Assembly: GCA_024196135.1 (NCBI GenBank)
Contig: JAMQCK010000043.1
Location: 1-64,000, forward strand
Direction: 5' to 3'
DNA: 64,000 nucleotides
Source: Pleurotus ostreatus/Saccharomyces cerevisiae fusant
Taxonomy: Eukaryota > Opisthokonta
In this document: piece by piece, positions 10,901-21,107 of the stretch
Position numbering within the stretch: position 1 is the first letter of the stretch
How the letters are laid out: each line of letters starts with the position of its first letter
Program-made: the position numbers and the translations under genes
The notes under the pieces: generated by a model
Database searches by the model: none
What the model was told of the DNA's origin: nothing
What the model saw: only the letters and a program-made list of their open reading frames with translations

Positions 10901-10960
10901 CGTTTGCTCTGCAGCGACGAGCAGAACCGTGGTCAAGAGCAGGAGCGCCGCCCACTGCAT
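7952..10960 (-). CDS. Secreted S9 family peptidase, dipeptidyl-peptidase V type (copy A)
   Basis: Fifteen exons (minus strand): 10960-10695, 10636-10573, 10521-10075, 10022-9909, 9855-9710, 9651-9567, 9516-9408, 9352-9017, 8961-8839, 8784-8693, 8641-8546, 8495-8427, 8371-8196, 8139-8071 and 8015-7952, giving 751 residues in one open frame. The N-terminus [17 protein letters not shown] looks like a signal peptide. A beta-propeller-like region precedes the C-terminal alpha/beta-hydrolase fold. The catalytic residues are visible: Ser in GASWGGF, Asp in GSKDYR and His in DENHWV. The family removes dipeptides from peptide N-termini and is often secreted in fungi. The intron after exon 4 starts GCAAGT, a GC-AG intron. 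It is paralogous to copy B at 32.8-35.8 kb but has two extra introns (8496-8545 and 8016-8070) and lacks one found in B. Confidence 0.88.
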
Positions 10961-12838
10961 CGTCCCTGGCCCGCCGGCGAGCACCAGGATTAAGTATGGG
11001 AAGCATCGGGAGAAGCGCTCGCGCGATTGGACTGCGTAGAAGAGGGAATCCCGAGCGCGAGGCGCGCGCGCTAGGCGGCACACTCAGTGTCCACTAGCGC
11101 TCTGGCCGACGCATTGAACGGGAATGCGGCCCGGTCGGGCGAGGTGTTTCCGCATTCGGCAGGTATTGAGCGCGCTCATTGTGTTCGACGTTGGTCCACT
11201 GCATTTGGTGGCCTCGAGTGCCCGCGAGAGCTAAACGCAGACGACATTTCAGTGAAGAAATCATGCCCTGACAATTGACAATTGAATGAGCACTGTACAA
11301 GAAGAAGAAAAAGAACTTCACCTTACAGACAACTGCTGGACTCCCCAGATTCCGCTCCACCTCGCGAGCTCGCTGTATTCTTCGGGCGTTCTCGCCGCGC
11401 TCGCGAAGCCACGCCTACTAGGATAGAGAAGGCTCTTCATCCTAAATCATGAGCTGGTGATCTACAGCGATACAGAGTCAGCCATACGGCGCATCTCATT
11501 CCGGGCTTACCTGCAATACTGTGGCCACACTGGGACTAGTCCAGGAATAGACACGAGTAGTGGACTGCATTGACTGTCGGCGACCATATGCGCACACTCG
11601 CCTTGTTCGGGAGGCTAAGTTAGGAGAATGAAGACCTCATATTGAAGGCGCATGACCGCGCGGATAAGGAGGAACACCGAGTGACAAGTGAAGGGCCGTG
11701 AAGGGCGTCCACTACGGCTGCACCAAGCGCGGCCCTCAAGCCCAATAGCAGCCACCGATACGTCGAGCTCTGACGGAGATTAGTTCCGGATCCTGTCAGG
11801 ACAGGTGCCCGTTGATATGAGATCTGCAATGTCTTTCTCTTCGCCAGACGAGGGTCTACAACTTACAAAGTAGCACATACCCAGTGCCCTAGGTCATCGA
11901 TGGTCGGGCCCGACAGCTACCAACAGCCGTGGTGACGACATTCTAGAACGTGAGCGTGTCGACTGAGGTGATTACAACAGGCCTGGCATTCTCGTAAGTA
12001 TCGTACATTCCTCTCATGGAGCACAGGGATATGCAGCAACGGTATACACGTCTTCAAGCAAGCCATCGAGGGAAAGCATCGCTGGCCTGAAGGGCCGCTG
12101 ACCGCGAAGCTGTCAGCGGGAGACGTCGAGGTCGTGGACGTGGGGACTTTGAGATGGTTGGGGACAAGTGGCGGGATGGCGGGCCGGGTTACTTCCGCGT
12201 GCAAATAGGCGTTCGGCATCTGCCGGATCTTGCTCAAACACCTTCACGAAGCTCATGTTGGACTTTTCTGCATGACGATGCTCAGGCTTTCCGACAACAG
12301 AGGGATTTTCTCAATAGAGCTCAGGAGAGACGCTATACAAAGCATATCGATGCGTTACGTCCCGACAGGCCTTCGACAGCTGGTGGCGCTAGATACACCC
12401 GACTTGCTAAGAGGGCGCGAGCGCACATTGAGCGATGCGGCCAGAAGGGCGCACTGTCAGGCAAATGAACACGGAAGTCATTACGACGCGACATCGCTTC
12501 CGAGCCAGGCTGAGTGTACTGGATCCTCGGGACGACACTCGTCGGAAGGGAGGACTGTCAGCGCCAGCGGTCGTGGCGCGACATAGCGAAACCAGCAGAC
12601 GTCGGGGCAGCAGCCACAGAAAGTACAACGACGGTCGTGGTGCGTCGCGCCGGGGAGCTAAGGGGAGGACGTAATGTGGAATAATTCAGTCTTTCGAAGC
12701 GGGCGCCTGGCGCGATCGGGGCTTCCGGTGACAGCTTGACGTCGCGGCTCGCGGCTAACTCGACTTGAGCTGTCCGCCAGACAACAAGTAGGCTCTCTTC
12801 CTCCCCCCACCTCCCTCTGCCCACCATTCCACCTGCCT
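10961..12838. other. Long intergenic region with an unassigned open frame
   Basis: Most of this region shows no gene. On the plus strand a 63-codon frame (12017-12208) reads like protein (for example GIHVFKQAIEGKHRW and SAGDVEVVDVG). It is preceded by an intron-like segment with GTAAGT at 11994 and CACAG ending at 12026. I cannot assign it or find a start, and it may be a gene remnant. The last 200 bp before 12839 should hold the promoter of the RGS gene. Confidence 0.35.
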
Positions 12839-14960
12839 ATGCCGACGGCGCCACAGGCGCCGCAACAGACGCGCCCCAAGGAGTTCGATGTCTCGCTGCG
12901 TGCACTCCTCTCCTTGCCGGTGCGTAGCCCGTTCGGGAGCACTGCAAGCGACTTACCCTGGCTTAGAGGCGCATATTCTGTCCACCACGCGTCGATGGGG
13001 AGCTCAGGACCTTTGGAGGCGCGTCATCCATGCACTCGGTCGACTCTGGCTAACGATGTGTACAGTTACCCCTGTCTTCCGAATACGCCTCGAAGATGTG
13101 CTAAATCGCCGGCACCTACCTCCCTTAGGTGCGTAGGCCAACAAGTCGTATCTCGCCCTGTATCTGACCCTAGTGCAGGTCTCAAAGACTTCGAGGAGTG
13201 GCTGCTATACGTCGAAAAGAGCCCCGAGAACCTGTGAGCCCGATCATCCATCGGTCCTCCTTTCCCCTCACGCATATATCAGGTACTTCACCCTCTGGTT
13301 ACGCGAGTACACCATTTACTACCAGCACTGGCTTGCGCAGGCAAAGTCAAGCACCGTCACCTCCGCTGGTACCGTAGCCGATCAATGGCTGCCGACTTCG
13401 CCCCAGCTGTCCATGTTCTACCTTCGCGCCAAGCAGACCTTCCTCACACCCGATGCCGACTTCGAACTCAACGTTTCTTCCGACCTACTTGCACCCTTCC
13501 ATGCCCCGACATCCTCTCCATACCCCGATCCCACCACCTTTGCCCCCCTGGCCATCCAGGTCCGCGACATGCTTCAAGAAAGCCTGAACCGCTTCGTGGT
13601 ACGTTAGTATTGCGTACTTCCCCGCAAGGTCTAACCTTCCCTGAAGGAGGCTCAGTTCACCAATGTAGGCAACCAGCGCGCTTACTGCGGGATTGTCGCC
13701 GGCGCCATCTTCAGCCTCATCGGCGGCGTCTTCCCCCTGCTTTACAACATGTTCGTGCACAGTACGCGATGGTTGCGCTTGACCGCGATTCCGGGGATGT
13801 GGATAGGACTCATCGTCTTCCTCTCTGCGATGAACGGTGTATGCGTCGGTGTCTACATCTTCGGTGACCTGCGACAGCTGCACAAATTTGAGCTCGCCCG
13901 CCCGCCAATATCAAGACCGAAGCCGCTCACCGTGCAGCGCAATCTCATCTCGCAACCCCTTGCCAAACCTTCCGCCCTCCAATCATCTGTCAACGTCCTG
14001 CCCTCCTCCCCTACACCTCGAGTCTCCATATCCTCCGAGCGATCCGACTCAGGCTCGTCCATCTACACCTCCGGCTCAGAAACATCCGGCAGCTCCGGCT
14101 CCTCCATCGTCTCCGAAGACCCGCCCTTCATCCAAATCTCCCCCGCCTACCACGACGACGACCCGACGTGCGGCCCCGCCCAGCCCGACCTTGGCTACCC
14201 CGCTGACTTCACCATGTCTTCCGGCACCGAAACCTTTGTCCCCACCGCCGCCTTCATCCACCCCTTCGACACCATCTCGGATTTCGATTGTACGCTCGAG
14301 GAAGGAGGGGTCGGCGACGAGTGCATTGACGCCGAAGTGCACCAACCGATGTCCCCTTTCGACTTCGACAAGCTCCCGCCGCGCATACATCCGCTGCCGC
14401 GGCGGGACTTTGGGCGGGAACTCGATTTCGTGATGGCGCCGCCGGCTGCTGCACGGGCTGCGCGGAGGAGTCGGTGGCTACCGATTGTATCGAGGGGCCA
14501 GACGATATGCGCGCCGGCGAATTCGTGGTCGTATACCGCGCCGCCGCCGCGGACGGCGTACAACAAGCGCGCGGCGGAAGCTTCGTCCTGGGCGACCAAC
14601 TCTCCGCAACTTGGCTCGCCTACTCCGCCCTGGCTCGCAGGTGGCGACCTGGAGAAGGGCGCCACGCACTGTACCGAGACGCACTTGCGCACCACAGAGA
14701 CGCACTTGCACACCACGGATACCCGCTGCACCGACGACCCCGACAAGCGACAACGCCGGACACCCACCGAGATCAAGCGCGGCTTCAACATCGTGCATGC
14801 TGTGCCCGCATTCGGCGTGCCGCTGACGCGGATACGGAGCCCGGTGATTGTGCGCGCGCAGTGGGAGATTGTGGTGCGGTCGGCGGTGTTGGGGTTTTTG
14901 ATTTGTTGGGCGGTGGTGGGGGCGTTACTGGCGGTGCCGGGGACGCCGACGAGGCGTTGA
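12839..14960 (+). CDS. RGS-domain multi-pass membrane protein, Rax1-like
   Basis: Five exons (12839-12923, 13066-13128, 13179-13233, 13283-13598 and 13647-14960) give 610 residues in frame. The N-terminal half matches the layout of an RGS domain: LEDVLNRRHLPPL, then LKDFEEWLLYVEKSPENLYF (split by introns) and the helix YFTLWLREY. Two hydrophobic segments follow (GIVAGAIFSLIGGVFPLL and AIPGMWIGLIVFLSAM). A long Ser/Pro-rich cytoplasmic-type region comes next, and a third hydrophobic segment lies near the C-terminus (SAVLGFLICWAVVGALLA). RGS domains stimulate GTP hydrolysis by G-alpha subunits. An RGS region followed by a few membrane helices is the pattern of Rax1, which marks cell poles in yeast. 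The first intron uses a weak donor (GTAGCC) chosen because it keeps the frame. The Rax1 assignment is moderate. Confidence 0.72.
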
Positions 14961-15560
14961 GGGCTCTTTCGCTCCCGCGTCGATGGCGTACGCCATTGTA
15001 TTCCTGTATGTATATCCTGTCCTCTCTTCGCGGCGCCGTGCTTGAGTCACGGCTGCCTAAGATATGCCTGTACCTACTACGGTCTCAGCCAAACTGATAC
15101 CTACTAAATCAGTTGTACATTCACTCACTCCTTGTTGGCTTTACTCCCCCTTCGCCTGTACATGTGGATCTGTCGTGTCCCTAATTCGCTGTCCTGTTTG
15201 TCGCTATCGTTGTACTCTGTCACTCGTTTATCCTGTTTGTCTAGTAATACGTACGCCGTACTGTTGATTGTCCACTAGTAGCACATACTCGTGCTCTTTG
15301 CACTGTGATTGTCATGGGGCGATGAGAGTGAGGAAAATGGGCGATATTCAAGCTCATTACCGGACGGTATTGTTCCAAATCGGGAAGTCCTTGTTCTTTC
15401 GTGTATTGTTCACGTGGCGTACTTCCGTCGGCGGCTTGGCTCGGCTTGCTCTTATCCATCTCCTGTCTTCGCCCAGCCGAGATGTCTCACACAAGTATGC
15501 AGCGAGCATCCCGCATGTCCGAAGTCGCTGCACCCCATTCCTTCATCTCTCTCGTCCACC
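14961..15560. other. Intergenic region
   Basis: It contains pyrimidine-rich stretches and several TCGTT/TGTACT motifs but no supported gene. It should hold the RGS gene terminator and the promoter of the first GNAT/ankyrin gene. Confidence 0.4.
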
Positions 15561-17359
15561 ATGACCGCCATATCCCTCGACGACGTGAAGGTCAAGCTCC
15601 AGGCGCCCACCCGGCGCAAAACCTCCCAAGGCCTTGGGCGTATCATCGTCACTGCGACTCACACAGACTATGGCACCCTTGGCAAACTCGATGCGTACAA
15701 GTTCCCTCGCGCGTACCCCCTCCGAGGCAGGTTCTTCGAGGTCCTCGATGAGGAGTCAGGCGAGCTTGCGGACTTCGGTTTGAAGATACTCGACAACGAC
15801 ATGAATGCGTACGCGAAGATCGTGGAGGACAAGTACCATAAGGGGACGGGGGTCTGGGGATATGAGATGAATAAGGGGAACGTGCTGTATGTGCCGATAG
15901 TGCAGGTCGAGAAGAAGGTGCGTGGTTCATCATGGGCGGGTATGGCATGTATGCTGATTGACGGTTGTGCAGTTTGAGAACCAGGGCATCGCGACGCGAT
16001 TACTCAAGGCTTTGCTCACGTCGAAGCATGTCGAGCATGACGCGATTGTGTACTGCTGGCCGACACCCGTGGCTACGCGCTCCGTTGAAGAGCACCAGGC
16101 AGAGATCCCGCGGGTCACGCACGTCTGTCGCAAGGCCGGCTTCCGACGCGTTGGGCGCACCAACTACTTCGCATACTCTCCTCATGCCGCCCACCCCTCT
16201 CGCGCGCTGCCCGAGGCTGACGATCTCGACCTCGACCCATACAGGTTCCCCATGAAGCCATTCACGTATACTCCGGAGGACATGGACAGGCTTCGCACGA
16301 ACTTCCCTCTTCAGATGCTCCTTGACCCGCCTCTGGATCGCGACAACTTCACCAACCCGGACTACGAGGTACCTCGCCAGCTAGGCGCCGCGGACATGGC
16401 TGCTGCTATCCAGCAGGTACACGCACGCGATTCAAATCTTCTTCACGTCCAAGACGATCAGGGTTTTACGCCGTTGTACGCCGCTGCTAAGACAGGCAAT
16501 CTGCCCGCGATACATGCCTTGCTTTCGCATGGTGTGTCCCCGGACGAGATTCTTAGCCACGACAACGCCGCGGACAGGAACGTTTTAGAGGCGTTGCAGC
16601 AGCATCTGCTGGAGGATAGGAAGATGTCTGCACTGTTCTCGCGTGGTCCGTGGCAAGGATACTCATACGACGCGCTTGTCGCGGGCCACAAGCTTCGCCA
16701 GGCTGCAGGGCAGGAGGTTGGGACACTCCCCGAGTATATTGCACAAAACCGCTGGGGGTGTACGTGTGGTAAATGCCTTGGAGGTTGGCTTTCGCCGCGC
16801 ATGCAGTATGCATTAGCCGGTAAGCCGGGTCAACTCCTTGACTTCCAGTCCCGATAGGCTGACCACCCTCACAGCCATGGGCGACCTATCCTTCGACATG
16901 GGCATGCAAGCGGCAGAATACACCTTCGCAGACGGCGCCGATCCCTCCGAAATCCTCTCCCTACCCCGCCTCGACTACATCCCCGACGAGCTCCAGCAAT
17001 CCACGACCCGCGCCTTCTACACCGGCTTCCTCACCCTCTGCCGCGCCCTCGCGCGCGTCGTTGAGGCCGGCCTCCTGCCCACCGCCGACCGTATCTTCGT
17101 CGAACTTACGAACGATCGAACGCCCATGGGCGTGCTCTCGATGCAGACGGTGCAGTACTACCTCAGCCACGCCGGCAAGGTCGAGTGGGCGATGAAATGC
17201 GTGCTGGACGTGGTGAAGGAGCACATGTCGGACCACTCGTGGGAGGAGATGTATGAGGAGGACGAGGAGTGGAACGCGTTGCCGAGGTGCGTGAATGATG
17301 CGGAGTTTGGGCTGGTGGGGAGGTTGATGGGCATTGGGCGGAGGATGGGGTCGTTGTGA
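15561..17359 (+). CDS. GNAT-like plus ankyrin-repeat protein (family member 1)
   Basis: Three exons (15561-15917, 15973-16819 and 16875-17359) give 562 residues. The N-terminal 230 residues look like a GNAT acetyltransferase fold: a helix-strand region, a P-loop-like segment ENQGIATRLL just after intron 1, and a final strand CRKAGFRRVGRTNYFAYS. An ankyrin-like repeat follows (QDDQGFTPLYAAAKTGN, then AIHALLSHG). Next come a cysteine motif C-x-C-x2-C in WGCTCGKC followed by GWLSPRM, and an acidic helical C-terminus. Acetyl-CoA binding is inferred and the substrate is unknown. It heads a tandem run of three paralogues, with a fourth at 36.4 kb. Intron 1, just before the P-loop-like segment, is at the same place in all four. 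Confidence 0.7.
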
Positions 17360-17654
17360 GGGTGGCTACATTGTCTTCGATGATTTATTGCTTAATCATA
17401 TTCTCCCTCTTCCTCCTGCACCGCGTCGAGAGGACCATGGTCTCCGGTCTTGACCGACAGATATCGAGGAAGGTCGTCTCCGTTCACGTACGTGTGAACA
17501 TTCTTTCTCGCCTCCACTCTCCACCTATCGAATCTACTGAATGCCTTACGTTTGTTTGCGACGAGGTTGTCTGACTGCTCATAATGCCTGGGGCGGGACG
17601 AAGTTTTCCAACTCAACGTCAACCGCAACCCCCATCGCGACCTCAACCACAACC

Positions 17655-18352
17655 ATGATCACCATCGCCCTCGACGAGCTCACCTTCAAGGTCAAAGTCA
17701 CGCCCTCGCTGAGCAACTCCCCGGGCCTCAGCACTATCCGAGTCAAAGCCAAGCACCCGCAGCATGGGTGTATAGGCACACTCGAGGGCCACCAGATCCT
17801 CCGCGACGACCGGCTGCAGGGCAACTTCGTCGACTACATGTACGAGGAGAGGGACGAGATCGCAGAGTTCGCGAACGGCGTCTTCGACCAGTATATGGAG
17901 GTGAATCGGAAGGTTCTCAATAGGGGCAACCGCTGCTGGGGCGAGGAGATGAATGAGGGAGCGATCGTGTATATTCATACGCTGGAGGTGTTGGAGGAGG
18001 TGAGTGATTGGTGTTGTACTAGCACTCGAGTCGAGCGCAGGCTTACGGTGCGGAGCACAGTTCGGCGACCAGGGCATCGCGACGCGCCTGTTGAGCGAGC
18101 TGATGGCCTCGGCCCTCGTTGACGAGGACACGATAGTGTACGCCTGGCCAACGCGCATTGAAGCCGCCGCGCAAGTTGTGAATCTGTTCCGCAGGGTCAG
18201 TACGCACTCGTACCTTTGAGGTTCTACCGTTGGTGCTGACGACTGAGTAGAATGGATTCCGGCGCTTGGGGCGTACGGTGTGGTTCGGCTACTCGCCTGA
18301 TCCAGCCCATCCTTCGCGCTCGCTCCCTGCGACCGAGGATGTTGACATCTGA
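17655..18352 (+). CDS. Short GNAT-like protein (family member 2, no ankyrin part)
   Basis: Three exons (17655-17999, 18061-18195 and 18251-18352) give 193 residues. The protein covers the same N-terminal module as member 1: the segment KHPQHGCIGTLEGHQIL, then CWGEEMNEGAIVYIHTLEV, GDQGIATRLLSELM after intron 1, and NGFRRLGRTVWFGYS in exon 3. It stops right after the conserved AHPSRSLP stretch, so it lacks the ankyrin and Cys-motif regions. Intron positions match member 1 (intron 1) and members 3 and 4 (intron 2). It may be an independent acetyltransferase-like protein or a truncated paralogue. The frame is clean, so I treat it as a gene. Confidence 0.65.
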
Positions 18353-18842
18353 CCTCGGGGCAAATGCAAGCACCGCCAAAGTCAAGCGTACCTCCTGGAA
18401 GTCGGACTTGTAGCGTCCGCCACAAAAATAATTTACCATTTCTATTCCTTTCTTGGGTGTCATACCGTTTGGGCGGGCGAACCATTTCTTGAGAGTAACA
18501 TCACATATTGCACGTTCTTATATTCCTCGGTGGACGTCCTGAAGGGCTGCAGCAAATATCAGCGCCGCTACAGCATATAAATCGCTTCCTTTTTTTCGTT
18601 TTCTTGGCCGCTTTTTTTATTCAAGGCAATCAATATCTTCCGAATCAGGCAACTCTTGTACTTCTCAACGGCAAGCGCCGAACGTCTTCATCTCCGTTTA
18701 CGCACGTGCCAACATTCCTTCTCGCTTCCAGTCATTGATCATGAGCGGATGCTATACTTGACGTGTGTTCGCGGCGAGCTAATCTGACTGCTCAAGATGC
18801 TTGGGGCCGCACGCAAGCTGCTCTTCATCCGCAACCACCACC
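18353..18842. other. Intergenic region
   Basis: No gene is seen. A stretch near 18600-18725 resembles the leader region upstream of member 2 (ACGTGCCAACATTCCTTCTCGCTTCCA versus the region near 17490), as expected if the genes arose by tandem duplication. Confidence 0.4.
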
Positions 18843-20048
18843 ATGGCCGCTTCCATCGACGGTGTACAGATCGCGCGCGAGACTCCCTCTGATGGCCTGC
18901 ATGGGGACCCTATCGAGCTCGTCGCCAAGCATCCCCAGCAGGGAGTTATTGGGAAAGTCCAGGCTCTCAAATTCCCTGCCCTTCGCACGCCTGCGCTTCA
19001 GGCGTATTTGCAGGAGAATTCCCACCAGTGGGCAGACTTCGTGCTGAGGATCTTTGACGCAAACATGAACGTAAGCCCGATGATCATCGGCGACCCGCAC
19101 CATAGCGGTACAGGATGCTGGGGCAATGAGATGAGCGCTGGCCCCATCGTCCTATTGCACGATCTGGAGGTAGTTGCAGAGGTGTGTCGGCACATTTTCC
19201 ATTCGTCTTCGTGCATGGCTGACACGAGACCAGTTCGCAAACATAGGCGTCGAGTATGCCCTTCTGAAGGAACTGCTGTCCTCTGACTTCGTGACGCCAG
19301 ACACGATCGTGTACAGCAGCGACGTAGCGCGCCCGCAAGCTAGGACGTACCTCCGTGAAGTCAGTTCTGCGCATTGCACCCTGCCCACGACATCCAGCTG
19401 ACCCTCACCTAGCTCGGCTTCCGGCGTGTCGGCCGCACGGCCATATTCGCCTACTCGCCCAACCCTGCGCACCCGTCGCGCTCGGTGCCCTTGGACGCGG
19501 AAATCGCCATCGACCAGGAAAGATTCGCACCGAAGCCCTGGACCTTCCCTCCTGCGGTCATGGCGGCGCTCCGGCAGCGCTTCCCCGTCCAGACTGCAGC
19601 CGACCCGCCCTTCGACCGCAGCCTTGCGATGGCGCCGGCGCACATGCAGCCGCAGGTGCTCACGCCAGAGGAAGTTGTTGCTGTGGTGCACGACGCCTAC
19701 GCTCGCCACCCCGCCTTCATCCATGTACAGGACGACCAGGGCTTTGCGCCCGTGTACGCGGCGGCGATTGGCGGTGCGGTGCCTGCTCTGCGCGTCTTGC
19801 TCGAGTACGGTATCTCGGCGGAGGAGATCCTCAGTCGGGATCACAACGGCGACGAGAAGATGAACGCCATCGAGGCGTTCGACCGCGCGATGATGGACAA
19901 GAGGCTGGAGACGCAGATCTGGGAGCGCCGCAAGACAACGTACTCCGACGAGGAGCTGATGGCGTCCTACATGCTTCGTCAGGCGGCTGGGCAGGAGGTT
20001 CCCTCCTTGGAAAAGTTTATGGCGGACGCTCAGCGCGTGCACTATTAG
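18843..20048 (+). CDS. GNAT-like plus ankyrin protein (family member 3, degenerate and C-terminally shortened)
   Basis: Three exons (18843-19181, 19234-19359 and 19413-20048) give 366 residues. The N-terminal module is recognisable (KHPQQGVIGKVQALKFPAL, CWGNEMSAGPIVLLHDLEV and LGFRRVGRTAIFAYS). The P-loop-like segment reads FANIGVEYALLKELL: the Q-G-I/V-A/G core of members 1, 2 and 4 is lost, so acetyl-CoA binding is doubtful. The ankyrin-like part is present (QDDQGFAPVYAAAIGG, then ALRVLLEYG). The protein ends after LRQAAGQEVPSLEKFM, before the C-x-C-x2-C motif and the acidic tail. It is therefore intermediate in size between members 1 and 2. Confidence 0.65.
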
Positions 20049-20180
20049 GCGCAGAGGACTTTTTATCATATCTTGTTCCTCCTCGGACTCGAAGTGTCTG
20101 TGTCTCCCTTTCTTGGATGTCATCGCTCGCCCATTCGCCGAGCGGCGGCTGGACACAAAAAACACATATCAATTAGTGTA

Positions 20181-20708
20181 CTACGAGTTGTTGGAATGTA
20201 AGCTGGCATTCGATGTCTGCGGCGTGCTCGCGACCGAAAGAATGCTCATGAGCTCGTCCTTGAATTTCTGATGGACGTCTTGCAATGCTGCGAAGGGATC
20301 AGTATGGGCGCCACAAACAAGTGCCGTCACCTACCTCTAGCCCACTCCATGAGCTCATCCATCGCGCCCTTATGCTGCTCCTTCATCACGGTCAGGATAT
20401 CCTTCGTAGTATATTTGCCTATTGTGATGCGCCACCGTTAATTTAGGTTCGAAAAATGTACGAAATCGACGCGTACCCAGCTTGGTGCCCTCTGCTGCGT
20501 CCGCATTGACCTTCGCGTATAGAGCGTCTAATCGGTCGGATAAGTTCTGCCATTGCGCCTCCATCCGTTGTCGCCTGCGATCCTCTTCCGCGCTCCAATC
20601 CTTGACTGCGTCTTGGTCTTCCTTCTGTGCCTTTGCGCCTTGTCGGAGCATAGCCTGTATTCTGTCCAGCTGAGAGTTTACGCGGTCTGAGAGGGGTGGC
20701 GGGGGCAT
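20181..20708 (-). CDS. Small coiled-coil protein of unknown function
   Basis: Three exons (20708-20477, 20418-20335 and 20287-20181) give 140 residues ending in a Ser/Asn-rich tail. The protein is almost wholly helical and charged (DRVNSQLDRIQAML, EDRRRQRMEAQWQNLSDRL, KEQHKGAMDELMEWAR), consistent with a coiled coil. The start ATG at 20706-20708 follows a short upstream in-frame stretch that could extend the protein to an ATG at 20822 (178 residues). No family is recognised. It is divergent from the epoxide hydrolase gene. Confidence 0.6.
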
Positions 20709-21107
20709 GCTGGGCCGTACGTAGAAGCCAAAAGTCCACTCGCGAGTCGAACGTGTTGAAGACAACCTGCGCGTGACCGCGTTGCGGAGGCGTGCTCTAC
20801 TGGCCGGTCCGAATTTAGCCACGCGACGATGCGGCCATTGCCGCGGACTCCTTGCTCTCTCCCTCTATCTTCTAGCGAGCTGAAGCTCATTATCAAGCTC
20901 TTCTATTCAATAAAATGGATCTTTGTAAAGCTTTGACTCAAGCTGTGTCTCATTACTTGCGTATGGAGGCGGAGTCCAAGTCACAAAGCCGTGGGCGGGG
21001 CCGACGACAACCTTTATATCGCTGAGGTCATGGGACCCGACTTGACCTTCCCCTTGTCTTGCCAGCTCGGTACTTCCATATCATCGACCTCTATCAGGAC
21101 CTCAATT
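20709..21107. promoter_or_regulatory. Divergent intergenic region between the coiled-coil and epoxide hydrolase genes
   Basis: About 400 bp separates two head-to-head start codons, so both promoters must lie here. A TATA-like TTTATATC is seen at about 21011, roughly 95 bp before the hydrolase ATG. No other motif stands out. Confidence 0.35.

Noticed and set aside
14195..14791. Minus-strand frames opposite the RGS gene
   Set aside because: They lie antisense to the Ser/Pro-rich part of the RGS protein, which is in frame with the membrane segments on both sides.
19152..20165. 337-codon minus-strand frame opposite GNAT/ankyrin member 3
   Set aside because: It is rich in Arg, Val and His with no pattern, and the plus strand has conserved family motifs in the same interval.
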